Source: Telmatospirillum sp. (GTDB taxonomy: Bacteria > Pseudomonadota > Alphaproteobacteria > Rhodospirillales > Magnetospirillaceae). From it: DNA of 64,000 bases. The stretch covers positions 1-64,000 of the forward strand of contig JARLJB010000076.1 in NCBI GenBank assembly GCA_031291415.1, read 5' to 3'. The translations under genes were made by a program, and so were the position numbers. Below the pieces are notes generated by a model. That model was not told where the DNA came from, did not search any database, and saw only the letters and a program-made list of their open reading frames with translations. Shown piece by piece: positions 7,584-16,027 of this stretch. Positions within the stretch are counted from its first letter, which is position 1, and the number at the start of each line of letters is the position of its first letter.

Positions 7584-8384
7584 TCAGGACGGGAACAGCG
7601 CCGGAAAATCCTTGAGCAGGCTGTCTCGGGCCCGGATTCCGGCGTTTGGCTCTGCGGGCCGTTCGTCTTGAATCAGGCGCGCGAAGACCAATGTGTCGGC
7701 GCCTTTGGTTGCCCAGCCGACGAACCATCCATAGGCGTGGGCCGCATCGTATTTTCCGTTGTTCCCCGGTGATCCCGTTCCCGTCTTGCCGTGAATGTCC
7801 CATCCACTCGGAAGAGCCGCGATCTCGGTGATGCGATCCGTCATCTGGAGGGCCCGGGCGGAAACCGGCAATTGACGGTTCACCACCTTCGCAAGAAACG
7901 CGATTTGCTCGAGAGGCGAAATCTGCAACGTCGAGTTGATCCAGGCTCCCATCATGCCATTTCGGTAAGCCGGTTTACCCGATACGTCGGTATTCCCATA
8001 GTCGAACGCCGTCGTATATCGCTGGAAGCGGTCCTGTCCAAGGGACTGAGTGACCTGCTGCGAGAACCAGACCACTGACAATTGGAGCCACCGTGCAGGG
8101 TCCGCAGGCTGCCGCCAGGGTTCGCCACCCCAATCGGGATAGCCGACCCGGTAGGGCAGCGTCGGCGTATGATCGTCTTTCAGAAAACCGGAATCGAACC
8201 CCATCAGGCTGATCGCGATCTTGAACGTGGACGCCGGGGTCACCCGTCCGGCGCAATCTCCCTCCTGAACCAGGATCTTTGCGGTGTTGGCATCGGCGAC
8301 GACCGTGCAGATCGTGCGGGCTTCCGCCTTTGAGGCGATCAGCCCCAACGCAAGAATAGTTAATGCAAGATAATTCAAACGCAT
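7584..8384 (-). CDS. Class D (OXA-type) beta-lactamase
   Basis: A 266-residue exported serine beta-lactamase that hydrolyses beta-lactams in the periplasm. The signal peptide is MRLNYLALTILALGLIASKA. All class D active-site motifs are intact: the nucleophile box STFK at 52-55 (Ser52, Lys55 the carbamylated base), SVV at 103-105, YGN at 129-131, Trp149 in the WINSTLQIS segment and KTG at 200-202. Length matches OXA enzymes. No mobile element, integron site or regulator adjoins it, so it looks like a resident chromosomal gene. Its substrate range cannot be predicted here. Confidence 0.95.
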   Translation of the reverse strand: MRLNYLALTILALGLIASKAEARTICTVVADANTAKILVQEGDCAGRVTPASTFKIAISLMGFDSGFLKDDHTPTLPYRVGYPDWGGEPWRQPADPARWLQLSVVWFSQQVTQSLGQDRFQRYTTAFDYGNTDVSGKPAYRNGMMGAWINSTLQISPLEQIAFLAKVVNRQLPVSARALQMTDRITEIAALPSGWDIHGKTGTGSPGNNGKYDAAHAYGWFVGWATKGADTLVFARLIQDERPAEPNAGIRARDSLLKDFPALFPS

Positions 8385-8502
8385 TATTTGACCTCATACG
8401 GTCGTCGACGCGCCGGGCACATCGTTTTCTCCACCCAGGCAATCGTCGCCATTATGATGGGCGACGTCTGGCCCACGAATAGATGGCCCAGCCGGGGAAC
8501 CA

Positions 8503-11013
8503 TTACAGCGGCGCCATTTTGACCAGCACCGCCGGCAGTGTGTTGAGCGCGGCATTCGCCGCGAAGCCGAGGGCGAAGGCTTCGACATAGTCAAAACTGC
8601 GCGCGCCAAAAATTGCCGTCTTGGTCTGATAACGCCAATAATAAACGACGAGGGCGATCAACAGGGCAAAGGCAAAACGCAGGTTCAGGAAGTCATCGGC
8701 CAGACTCTGCGCACGCGAAATGGCCGAGGGGGCGATGAGAATGCTGGTGGCTCCCTGCCCAAGCACCGTTCCGTCCGGTTCGATGCCTCCCGGCTGGAAC
8801 GACGTGGCGGCGACCACGGACAAATGGGCGGTGAGCGGCGTGGCATAGGTGTGGGTGATGGCCCGACCCTGGCGAAGCTGTTCAGCGGTGGCGAAGAGAG
8901 GCGGCGAGCCGTCGCCGAAGCGCACGGCGAGCAGGGTTCCGGCCCCCCAGACCGGGTCCGCATGTTCGATCGAAAATGCCAAAAGACGCCCCGTGACCCG
9001 TTCGTCGGAGGGTGTCGTCGGGGTCAGGCTGAGCAGCCGGGCCCGCTGCAAATTCGCCTCGGTGACGGCCGCCGCCGGGCCAACACCCGATTCGCGGGCG
9101 AGCCGCATGCGCGTGAGGGCTGGCACGTCGAGATCCGTGATATTGGCGGTCAGGATCTCTCCCGATAGCGCGATGGCGCGCGAGCCGAGGTCAAGCAGCG
9201 GTGTCATGCAGTCGGAGGATACCGTTTCGGCGTCGGGCCCCCGGCGTTGCATGTCCAGGCGCAGCTGGTCGAGGCGCCGGTCCCACGCGTCCAATTCGGC
9301 GCCCGCCGGTCGTTCCCGAAGGCTGGCCTCGATGCCGGCCGCATCGTGTTGCAGATCGTTGAAACTGTCGAGGCAAGCCTGGTGATCGATCCGATCGCGC
9401 GCCTCGCCGGCCAACCGCCCGCTCCAGGCGGTCCACAGATCGAGCAGGCCACGGTAGGCCGGTCCGACCGACGCGAGGTCCCCGGAGGCGACGGTCCCGG
9501 CAATGGCGTTGATCGACTCATCGAATTTGGCGCGGGTGGGTGCGTCGGTCACGCCTGCCGCATGGGCACGCCACAGATCGAGAACTTTCCCCAGACCAGC
9601 TTGTTTGGCGGGCAAAGAATGGTCGGGGGCGGCTTGCAGTCTTTCCATCAGGGCGTCGATGTCGCCAGTGTCGGTCGCCTGGTAGACAGAGGCGATCGCC
9701 GCCTTGAAGCCACTGGCGCGGACGGCGGCCGTCGCCCGGGTCATTGCCGTTTTTGCCAAGTCCAGTTGATGGGCCGCTTCCGCCCATTCCGCCAGCCAGG
9801 CATCGCCATCCATTTTCGCCGATGCTGCATCGAGAGTGGCCAGGATCGACAGTCGTTGGCTGTCGGGGATGTCGCCGCGGACGAGGCGAGCCCGAAGCGT
9901 GGTGTCGGTTCCAAGCATCCAACCAGCCTCGACACGGGCGCCACGGTATCCCCGCAAGCCGGTGTTCAAGGCCCGGACCGAGCGTCGGAGCCATGTCCGG
10001 GTGTTGATCGCCAGATCGCGTGCCGTTTCACCTTCGCCGGCGCCATAGGCAAGTCGCGCCCGACTCAACGCGCTGGTGACCTCTTCGGACAGCCAACCCA
10101 TCGGCTGTTGCAGAAAACGGACACGGTAACGCTGCAAAAAGGCGTCGAGCTTGCCGGCCAAGCCGGGCGAGGGGGCGCCGACCGACGCTTTCGTGAGCAG
10201 GGCGATCTGCTGCAAAGTATTTTGCAGTTCCATCCAGTCATGTTCGAGATCCTCGATTTCGGCGGCACCTGGTTTGCGTCCAGCCAAGGCGCGCCGGATC
10301 TGGTCGGCGCTTGCGGTCGCCGCGGCGAGGCTGGCGTTGGCATCGGCGATGCGATGGTCCTGCACCGAAACGGCGCGTCGCGCGGCGAGGGAGGCGACGG
10401 CGGCGTCGAAGTCTCGATCCATCTCAGCCACGTCGCCAAACCGGCTTTCGGGAGCCGGATTTGCCTCGAGCCAGCGATGGATGTCTTGACGGGCGGACAG
10501 GGCATCGTGGAGCCATGTCCAGATCTCGCCTTCGTTCTCAAGGAAATTGACGACGCCGAGGCAAAGCAGACCGAAAAGCATGGCGGCGATTCCCCAGGGC
10601 GGGGATGCCGGAACCTCGATCGAAAAGGGAATCGTCAGACTGTCGCCGCCTTCGACCAGGACATGCGCGGCGGTCGCATAAGCGCCGGGCCGGGCCGGGA
10701 GATGACCGCCGAGTTCCAGCGTCAAGGCGCCGCCGGGATCGATCGTCATGGCGGCGCCGGGATCGACAGGCCGCAAGGACAGATCCGCGGCGACGATGGT
10801 GCCGGCCGCGTTCGTCTGGACCGGATCGGGTCCGACGACGTGCAGAAGACAGGCCGTCGCGGCCGCATTGACGATGCTGAATCGGATCGGGCGCATCCGC
10901 ATCAGGCGACGGCCGAATGGACCCGCCCAGGACGATTGGCGGACGACAACGCGCTTGGGACCGGTGATCTGCGGTGCGGCGGACTTTGCCAATGGCCTCA
11001 TCCAATATGTCAT
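8503..11013 (-). CDS. Large hypothetical membrane protein with PKD-like segment
   Basis: An 836-residue product of unknown function. Predicted layout: a beta-rich region (about 20-135) ending in PFSIEV, a membrane helix at 140-158 (WGIAAMLFGLLCLGVVNFL), a long alanine- and arginine-rich helical region (about 170-620), a PKD-like stretch near 697-726 (VRFGDGSPP, then HTYATP) and two further hydrophobic segments at the C-terminus (about 775-795 and 805-830). There is no clear signal peptide, so the start is uncertain; the preceding sequence in another frame has a hydrophobic run. A long open frame on the opposite strand is a high-GC shadow. It stands alone between the beta-lactamase and a chemoreceptor. 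Confidence 0.7.
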   Translation of the reverse strand: MTYWMRPLAKSAAPQITGPKRVVVRQSSWAGPFGRRLMRMRPIRFSIVNAAATACLLHVVGPDPVQTNAAGTIVAADLSLRPVDPGAAMTIDPGGALTLELGGHLPARPGAYATAAHVLVEGGDSLTIPFSIEVPASPPWGIAAMLFGLLCLGVVNFLENEGEIWTWLHDALSARQDIHRWLEANPAPESRFGDVAEMDRDFDAAVASLAARRAVSVQDHRIADANASLAAATASADQIRRALAGRKPGAAEIEDLEHDWMELQNTLQQIALLTKASVGAPSPGLAGKLDAFLQRYRVRFLQQPMGWLSEEVTSALSRARLAYGAGEGETARDLAINTRTWLRRSVRALNTGLRGYRGARVEAGWMLGTDTTLRARLVRGDIPDSQRLSILATLDAASAKMDGDAWLAEWAEAAHQLDLAKTAMTRATAAVRASGFKAAIASVYQATDTGDIDALMERLQAAPDHSLPAKQAGLGKVLDLWRAHAAGVTDAPTRAKFDESINAIAGTVASGDLASVGPAYRGLLDLWTAWSGRLAGEARDRIDHQACLDSFNDLQHDAAGIEASLRERPAGAELDAWDRRLDQLRLDMQRRGPDAETVSSDCMTPLLDLGSRAIALSGEILTANITDLDVPALTRMRLARESGVGPAAAVTEANLQRARLLSLTPTTPSDERVTGRLLAFSIEHADPVWGAGTLLAVRFGDGSPPLFATAEQLRQGRAITHTYATPLTAHLSVVAATSFQPGGIEPDGTVLGQGATSILIAPSAISRAQSLADDFLNLRFAFALLIALVVYYWRYQTKTAIFGARSFDYVEAFALGFAANAALNTLPAVLVKMAPL

Positions 11014-11166
11014 GGACCGGCATTACCACCGGTTGAGGATGCCGAGCCATCGTCGTCATGACAACGAAAATCAACCATAGGAAGAAAAATGAAACGCGGT
11101 AATTGCCGCCATCAACATCACTCTTCCTTGGTGGTCTCTCTTCTTCCACGACATGGCGCCGCCCGG

Positions 11167-12831
11167 CTACGCCGTCCGCACGCCATGCAGGAAATTGCTC
11201 ACCGTATCCTTGAGTTCGTTGGCCTCGCGCGCCAGGGCTTTCGTCGAAGCCAATACGTGGCCGGCGGCGACGCCGGTTTCGGCTGCGGCTTCGGTCACGT
11301 CGCCGATATTGGCCGACACTTCTTGCGTTCCGTTGGCTGCCTGCTGGACGTTACGGGCGATCTCACCGGTCGCCGCCGACTGCTGTTCAACGGCAGCGGA
11401 AATGGCCCCGGCAATCTCGTTGATCTCGTTGATTCGTGACACGATGGCGCCGATGGCGATCACCGCTTGCTGGGTCGATGCCTGAACCGCGCCGATCTGA
11501 CTGCCGATTTCTTCCGTCGCCTTGGCTGTCTGGTTGGCAAGATTCTTGACCTCTCCGGCGACCACGGCAAAGCCCTTGCCAGCATCGCCGGCCCGCGCGG
11601 CCTCAATCGTCGCATTCAACGCCAGAAGATTGGTCTGGCTGGCGATGTCGTTGATCAACTTGATCACGTCGCCGATGCGATCCGAGCTTTCCACCAGGCC
11701 ATTGATGGTTTTGGTGGTGCGGCTGGCTTCCTCCGAGGCGGTTTGCGAAATCCTGCTCGATTGCTCGACTTGATGGGCGATCTCCTTGATCGATGACGAG
11801 AGCTCCTCGGCGGCGGTGGCAGCGGTCTGCACGCTGGCCGACGCTTCCTCGGTCGCGGTGGCGACGGCGGTCGCTTGTTGGCTGGTCCGCTCTGAGTTCG
11901 CTGACATCCCCGATGCCGTGGCATCCAGTTCGGTAACGGCACTTGCCACGATCTCCAGTACGTTGGAGACCTTTTCATCGAATGCCTTGGTCAATCCTTC
12001 GATGACCCGGCCGCGAGTTGCACGCGCTATCTGCTCGGCCTCCTGTTCGGCCGCGAGTTGTTTGGCCCGTAGCAATCCCTCTTTGAACACCGCCATGGCC
12101 TTTGCCATGTCGCCGATTTCGTCGGTGTTCCCGGTGGCCGGTATGGTGACGCCAAGATCCCCTTGCGCCATGGTTCCCATCGCTGCCGTCATCGCCTTGA
12201 CCGGACCGCCGATGCCACGCGAAATAGCAAATGACAAGGCTGCGCCGAGAAGGATGCTGACAGTGCCGATAACGGACGCCGTCAGCACGATGAAAGCGAT
12301 CTTCTCGGCCGCCGTGTCGACACTTTCAGCGGCTCCTTTCCGATATTCCTCCGCCACGGTTGCGCCGATATTTCCGACCTCGGCATAGGCCGCAATAGCG
12401 TCAGTGACAACGGCCTTGGCATCGGGAGCATCGAGACGTCCCTTGAAATTTCTGAGCTTCGCCAGGTTTTCCTCGTCGACAGCGACTTTTCTTTGCAAAT
12501 TTTCGACCAGAGCGTGGCGGGCCGGGATTTTGGTCCGAGCAAGCAGGTCGGCTAAACGATCGTTGGCGAGTTTGAAGGCGGCCTGGGCTTGCTCGAAATT
12601 CGCGTCATCGCCCGTCACCAGAAAAACCCAAAGGCGTGAATTCGCTTCGGCAACCTGTTTCTCGACCTGCTGCTCAAGGATCTCGTTTCCGGTGCGGTTC
12701 ACCACGAAGTCCAACTGCACTTTTATGCTATTACCCGAATAGATTGAAAATACGGAAAGAAGGGAAACCGCAAACATCAGCGCACCAAAGCCGAAGTACA
12801 AACGAGCGGAGATTCGCATTCTGTTAAACAT
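11167..12831 (-). CDS. Methyl-accepting chemotaxis protein (transmembrane)
   Basis: A 554-residue chemoreceptor. A membrane helix at about 11-31, a helical periplasmic sensing region to about 178 (four-helix-bundle style), a second helix at 179-204, a HAMP domain at about 205-257 and the cytoplasmic signalling domain from about 300. The hairpin tip reads [20 protein letters not shown], the CheA/CheW contact region. The C-terminus is [11 protein letters not shown]. The start at 12831 is chosen because GGGGAGGGG precedes it; the frame is open further upstream but that part is intergenic. A CCCCATTTGGGG palindrome lies 77 nt upstream. Confidence 0.95.
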   Translation of the reverse strand: MFNRMRISARLYFGFGALMFAVSLLSVFSIYSGNSIKVQLDFVVNRTGNEILEQQVEKQVAEANSRLWVFLVTGDDANFEQAQAAFKLANDRLADLLARTKIPARHALVENLQRKVAVDEENLAKLRNFKGRLDAPDAKAVVTDAIAAYAEVGNIGATVAEEYRKGAAESVDTAAEKIAFIVLTASVIGTVSILLGAALSFAISRGIGGPVKAMTAAMGTMAQGDLGVTIPATGNTDEIGDMAKAMAVFKEGLLRAKQLAAEQEAEQIARATRGRVIEGLTKAFDEKVSNVLEIVASAVTELDATASGMSANSERTSQQATAVATATEEASASVQTAATAAEELSSSIKEIAHQVEQSSRISQTASEEASRTTKTINGLVESSDRIGDVIKLINDIASQTNLLALNATIEAARAGDAGKGFAVVAGEVKNLANQTAKATEEIGSQIGAVQASTQQAVIAIGAIVSRINEINEIAGAISAAVEQQSAATGEIARNVQQAANGTQEVSANIGDVTEAAAETGVAAGHVLASTKALAREANELKDTVSNFLHGVRTA

Positions 12832-13144
12832 AGCTTCGCCCCTCCCCATAACTATTTTATAATATCCACACTGTCTCGATTTTGCGCGTTTATCGCATGA
12901 TAGATAGCCCCATTTGGGGACGGCTTCCGCACGAGTCCCCGCCTTGGCGTCGAGAGCAGCTTGGGCGACGACGGCGCAATGGCGTGCGAAGCTTGTGCAC
13001 CACCTCACACATGTCTTGGTGCGCGGGAAACGGGAAGAGTGTCAGTCTCGTTGCCGAGAGTAACGTCTGCCGCCAATATAGGCGAGACCAAGAGGACTAT
13101 CGTCGGTACGGTGTTGCAAAACTTGACGGCGACAAGGAAACAGT
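12832..13144. other. Divergent intergenic region between chemoreceptor and methyltransferase
   Basis: This 313-nt gap separates two divergently read genes and must hold both promoters. The part next to the chemoreceptor is AT-rich (ATAACTATTTTATAATATCC at 12847-12866, a plausible -10 region). It contains the palindrome at 12908-12919. No coding sequence is seen. Confidence 0.6.
12908..12919. promoter_or_regulatory. CCCCA-TT-TGGGG palindrome, copy 1
   Basis: Perfect 5-bp arms around TT, followed by AC. It lies 77 nt upstream of the chemoreceptor start at 12831. The same motif recurs in three other gaps beside signalling genes (20972, 29484, 55821). A dimeric transcription factor site is the simplest reading. 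Confidence 0.5.
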
Positions 13145-13957
13145 ATGTCAGCAATGATAGAACGAGAGTCCGGTCGAACGGTATTTGGCGCCGATGCGCG
13201 TGGATACACCGACGCACGGCCGGATTACCCGGCTCGCGTCTACGAGATCTTGCGTGACGTCTGCCATGCCGGCCCGACGGTTGCCGCCTTCGAGATTGGC
13301 GCTGGCACGGGGCAGGCCACTGGGCCGCTTCTCGATCTTGGTTGCCGTGTCACGGCCATTGAACCGGACCCCCGCCTGGCGGCGGTGCTCGGCGACCGAT
13401 TGAAAGAACGTAGCGCGCAGTTGGACGTGCATGTCGCGCCCTTTGAGGACGCGAGTTTGGCCAGTTCCTCGTTCGATCTGGGCGTCGCTGCGATGTCGCT
13501 GCATTGGCTTGAGCCAAAAGCCGCGCTTGCGAAGGCGAACGATCTCCTGCGTCCGGGCGGCTGGTGGGCGATGTGGTGGACGGTCTTCGGCGATCCGACT
13601 CGCGTGGACGAGTTCCATGATCGTACACAGTTTCTTTTCAAGGGGTTGGAGCGGAGTCCTTCGCAGGGAGATGATCCGCTCATTCCATTCTCCCTCGATA
13701 GAGACCGCCGGATCGCGGAGTTGGAAGATGCTGGATTCGAATCGATTTCCTTCGAGGAAATCCGCTGGACGCCAACGCTCAACAAACAACAGGTCCTCGC
13801 CCTGACGGCTACCTTTTCACCGGTCGCGCGCTTGCCGAAAGACGAGAGAAAGTGCTTCCTCGACGAGATGGGGCGTGTTGTCGACGAGACCTTCGGTGGC
13901 CGTGTCTCGCGAAACTTCGTAACAGCGATTTATACGGCGGCCCGCCCCGGGAGGTGA
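13145..13957 (+). CDS. Class I SAM-dependent methyltransferase
   Basis: A 270-residue methyltransferase of the UbiE/Methyltransf_11 type. SAM-binding motif I is FEIGAGTGQATGPLL near residues 50-64, followed by the acidic EPD of motif II and the LRPGGWW motif near 135-141. The N-terminal FGADARGYTDARPDYP is typical of small-molecule methyltransferases of this group. AAGGAAA precedes the ATG. The gene is followed after 93 nt by an AraC/GyrI regulator and a hydrolase on the same strand. The substrate is unknown. Confidence 0.85.
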   Translation: MSAMIERESGRTVFGADARGYTDARPDYPARVYEILRDVCHAGPTVAAFEIGAGTGQATGPLLDLGCRVTAIEPDPRLAAVLGDRLKERSAQLDVHVAPFEDASLASSSFDLGVAAMSLHWLEPKAALAKANDLLRPGGWWAMWWTVFGDPTRVDEFHDRTQFLFKGLERSPSQGDDPLIPFSLDRDRRIAELEDAGFESISFEEIRWTPTLNKQQVLALTATFSPVARLPKDERKCFLDEMGRVVDETFGGRVSRNFVTAIYTAARPGR

Positions 13958-14050
13958 CTGCGGCTCGCGACAAGGAAAGAGACGAAAGATCAGAAAGTAA
14001 GCAAGCGCTGCACCGCGGATCGGCGGAGAACCGGCTATGGTGTTTTCATC

Positions 14051-14923
14051 ATGAAGCACAGCACCGAGCGCGATTATCATCGGCGGATCGCCCGTGTCAT
14101 CGAGACGATTCTCAGAGATCCTGCGGCCCCGCACACGGTCGACAGCTTGGCGTCGGTCGCCCATCTCTCGCCCTTCCATTTCCATCGCATCTATCGCGCC
14201 TTGACCGGCGAAAGCATCGCGGCGACCGTTCAGCGTTTGCGACTGGCCCAGGCGGCGCATCGGCTCACCGACACCTCCGACTCGGTGACCAACATCGCGC
14301 TCGATGTCGGCTACGACAGTCCGCAGGCCTTCGCCAGGGCCTTTCGCGGATTTGCCGGTGTCAGTCCGAGCGCGTTCCAGATGCGGCAACGACATCTGGC
14401 GATCTCGGCTGAGGAGGGGGGCGTCAAGGCACGCCAGGAAGGAGCGTCGGCTGTCGACTTGCCGATGGTCGTTCTGACGGAAATGCCGCCGATCGATGTC
14501 CTCTGTCTTCGCCACGAAGGTCCGATCGCCACCATTCCGCAGACCTTCCGGACGCTGGTGCGAACGTTGTGCCTGGACCACGGTTCTCCGGCAATCGAAG
14601 GCATGATCGGCATTTGCTCCGGCGATCCTGAGGAATGTGGCCAATTTCGTTATCTGGCAGGACTGATCGCGACAACGCCTATCGAAGCGGCCGGCGCCGT
14701 CGAGGCCGTGCGACTCGAGGGGGGACTTTACGGCGCCCATCGTTTCGTCGGTCCCTATGCGCTGATCGCGCCGACCTTTCGCGCCTTGTTCGGCGGTTGG
14801 CTGCCGCAAAGCGGCTACGAGCCCGATGATCGGCCGGCGCTGGAACTCTATTGCAAACATGGGTCTTCTGGTCATCAGAACGACCGGGTGACCGACCTTC
14901 TGATTCCCATCCGAAAGGACTGA
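14051..14923 (+). CDS. AraC-family regulator with GyrI-like effector domain
   Basis: A 290-residue transcription factor. The N-terminal AraC DNA-binding domain (about 1-110) has two helix-turn-helix units, including the HLSPFHFHRIYRALTGESI recognition stretch and the conserved VGYDSPQAFARAFRGFAGVS second unit. The C-terminal half (about 135-290) is a GyrI-like/Rob-type domain that binds small, often hydrophobic, ligands. This fusion is common in drug- or stress-responsive regulators. It ends two bases before the hydrolase ATG, so the two are an operon and the hydrolase may be its target. Confidence 0.9.
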   Translation: MKHSTERDYHRRIARVIETILRDPAAPHTVDSLASVAHLSPFHFHRIYRALTGESIAATVQRLRLAQAAHRLTDTSDSVTNIALDVGYDSPQAFARAFRGFAGVSPSAFQMRQRHLAISAEEGGVKARQEGASAVDLPMVVLTEMPPIDVLCLRHEGPIATIPQTFRTLVRTLCLDHGSPAIEGMIGICSGDPEECGQFRYLAGLIATTPIEAAGAVEAVRLEGGLYGAHRFVGPYALIAPTFRALFGGWLPQSGYEPDDRPALELYCKHGSSGHQNDRVTDLLIPIRKD

Positions 14924-14925
14924 AG

Positions 14926-16023
14926 ATGCATTGTCGTTGCCTTGCCGCCACGGCCCTTCTTGCCGCCTTATGGACAAACACCGCCTTGGCCGTGGACGAT
15001 GCGGCATCCTATCACGTGGGCGAGAGCCAACGGCTGTTTCACCCCGATGTGCCGCGTCACTGGCGCGGCGCTAAAACCGAGGGTCTGTTGACCAGGGTGT
15101 GGTATCCCGTCGATCCGAATGTACCGGAAACATCTCATGAGATCGGCGCTCCAGGGTACCCGATCTTTCGTGGTCATCCGGCCGCCGACAACGCTCCGCT
15201 GTCGTCCGCGCACGCCACCTATCCGCTGCTCCTCTTGTCACACGGCACCGGCGGCAGCGCCGATAGTCTCGACTGGCTGGGGGCGGCCTTGGCGGCCGAC
15301 GGCTATGTCGTGGCCGGGGTCAATCATCCGGGTAACAACGCGCTGGAACCGGTAACCCGGCAAGGATTCACCTTGTGGTGGGAAAGGGCCGTCGACGTCA
15401 GCGAGGTGATTGACGGCATTTTGGCCGATCCGGCCCTCGGGTCCCATATCGACCGGGAACGGATCGGCGCGGTCGGCTTCTCGCTCGGTGGCTATACGGT
15501 CCTGGAACTGGCCGGGGCACGGACCAATGTCCAGGCATTCGAGGACTTCTGCAGCTCACCGGCAGCCGACGCCATCTGCCACGCCCCGGAGATGGATGCC
15601 CTTCATGACGACCCGGCGGCAGTAGTTCCATCGGCGGAAACGACAGCGTCCTTGGCGCGGGCCGGGGTCTCGTATCGGGATACGCGAATCAAAGCCGCGT
15701 TGGCGATCGCTCCCGCCCTGGGAATGGCGTTCGATCGCGCATCTTTTTCCGAAATCGACATCCCGGTGACGTTGGTCGCCGGCACCGCCGACGTCACCGT
15801 GCCGGTCGAAACGAATATCCGGCGCATGGCCGGATTCCTGCCCAAGGCGAGCGTCGTCATGCTGCCCGGCGCAACCCATTATTCCTTCCTCGATGTCTGC
15901 CTGCCGGCCGTGGTCGATCAACTGGCGTTGTTCTGCAAGGATAATCCCGGAAACGATCGCGATACGGTCCATGCAAAGGCAATCGAACAGGCGCACGTCT
16001 TTTTTGCCAAGGCGCTTCGCTGA
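14926..16023 (+). CDS. Exported alpha/beta hydrolase (dienelactone-hydrolase-like)
   Basis: A 365-residue secreted or periplasmic hydrolase. The signal peptide is MHCRCLAATALLAALWTNTA with cleavage after about Ala22. The fold features are SHGTGG (oxyanion region, about 105-110), the nucleophile elbow GFSLGG with Ser186, a C-terminal acid in the AGTADVTVP segment and the catalytic His in GATHYSF. This matches the predicted dienelactone hydrolase group (COG4188), which includes platelet-activating-factor acetylhydrolase-like esterases. The start at 14926 follows AAAGGA and lies 3 nt after the regulator's stop; the open frame upstream overlaps that gene and is rejected. Confidence 0.9.
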   Translation: MHCRCLAATALLAALWTNTALAVDDAASYHVGESQRLFHPDVPRHWRGAKTEGLLTRVWYPVDPNVPETSHEIGAPGYPIFRGHPAADNAPLSSAHATYPLLLLSHGTGGSADSLDWLGAALAADGYVVAGVNHPGNNALEPVTRQGFTLWWERAVDVSEVIDGILADPALGSHIDRERIGAVGFSLGGYTVLELAGARTNVQAFEDFCSSPAADAICHAPEMDALHDDPAAVVPSAETTASLARAGVSYRDTRIKAALAIAPALGMAFDRASFSEIDIPVTLVAGTADVTVPVETNIRRMAGFLPKASVVMLPGATHYSFLDVCLPAVVDQLALFCKDNPGNDRDTVHAKAIEQAHVFFAKALR

Positions 16024-16027
16024 GGAG

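Noticed and set aside
9247-11061. 604-codon plus-strand open frame
   Set aside because: Antisense to the 836-residue membrane protein; no domain, low-complexity Arg/Gly/Asp-rich composition and no ribosome-binding site.
10538-11149. 203-codon minus-strand frame with a hydrophobic N-terminal run
   Set aside because: The first 50 residues look partly protein-like, but most of it is an Arg-rich shadow of the 836-residue gene and there is no clear start; it may hint that the large gene's start is misplaced.
13817-15007. 396-codon minus-strand open frame
   Set aside because: Lies antisense across the AraC-GyrI and methyltransferase genes, which have clear motifs and starts.
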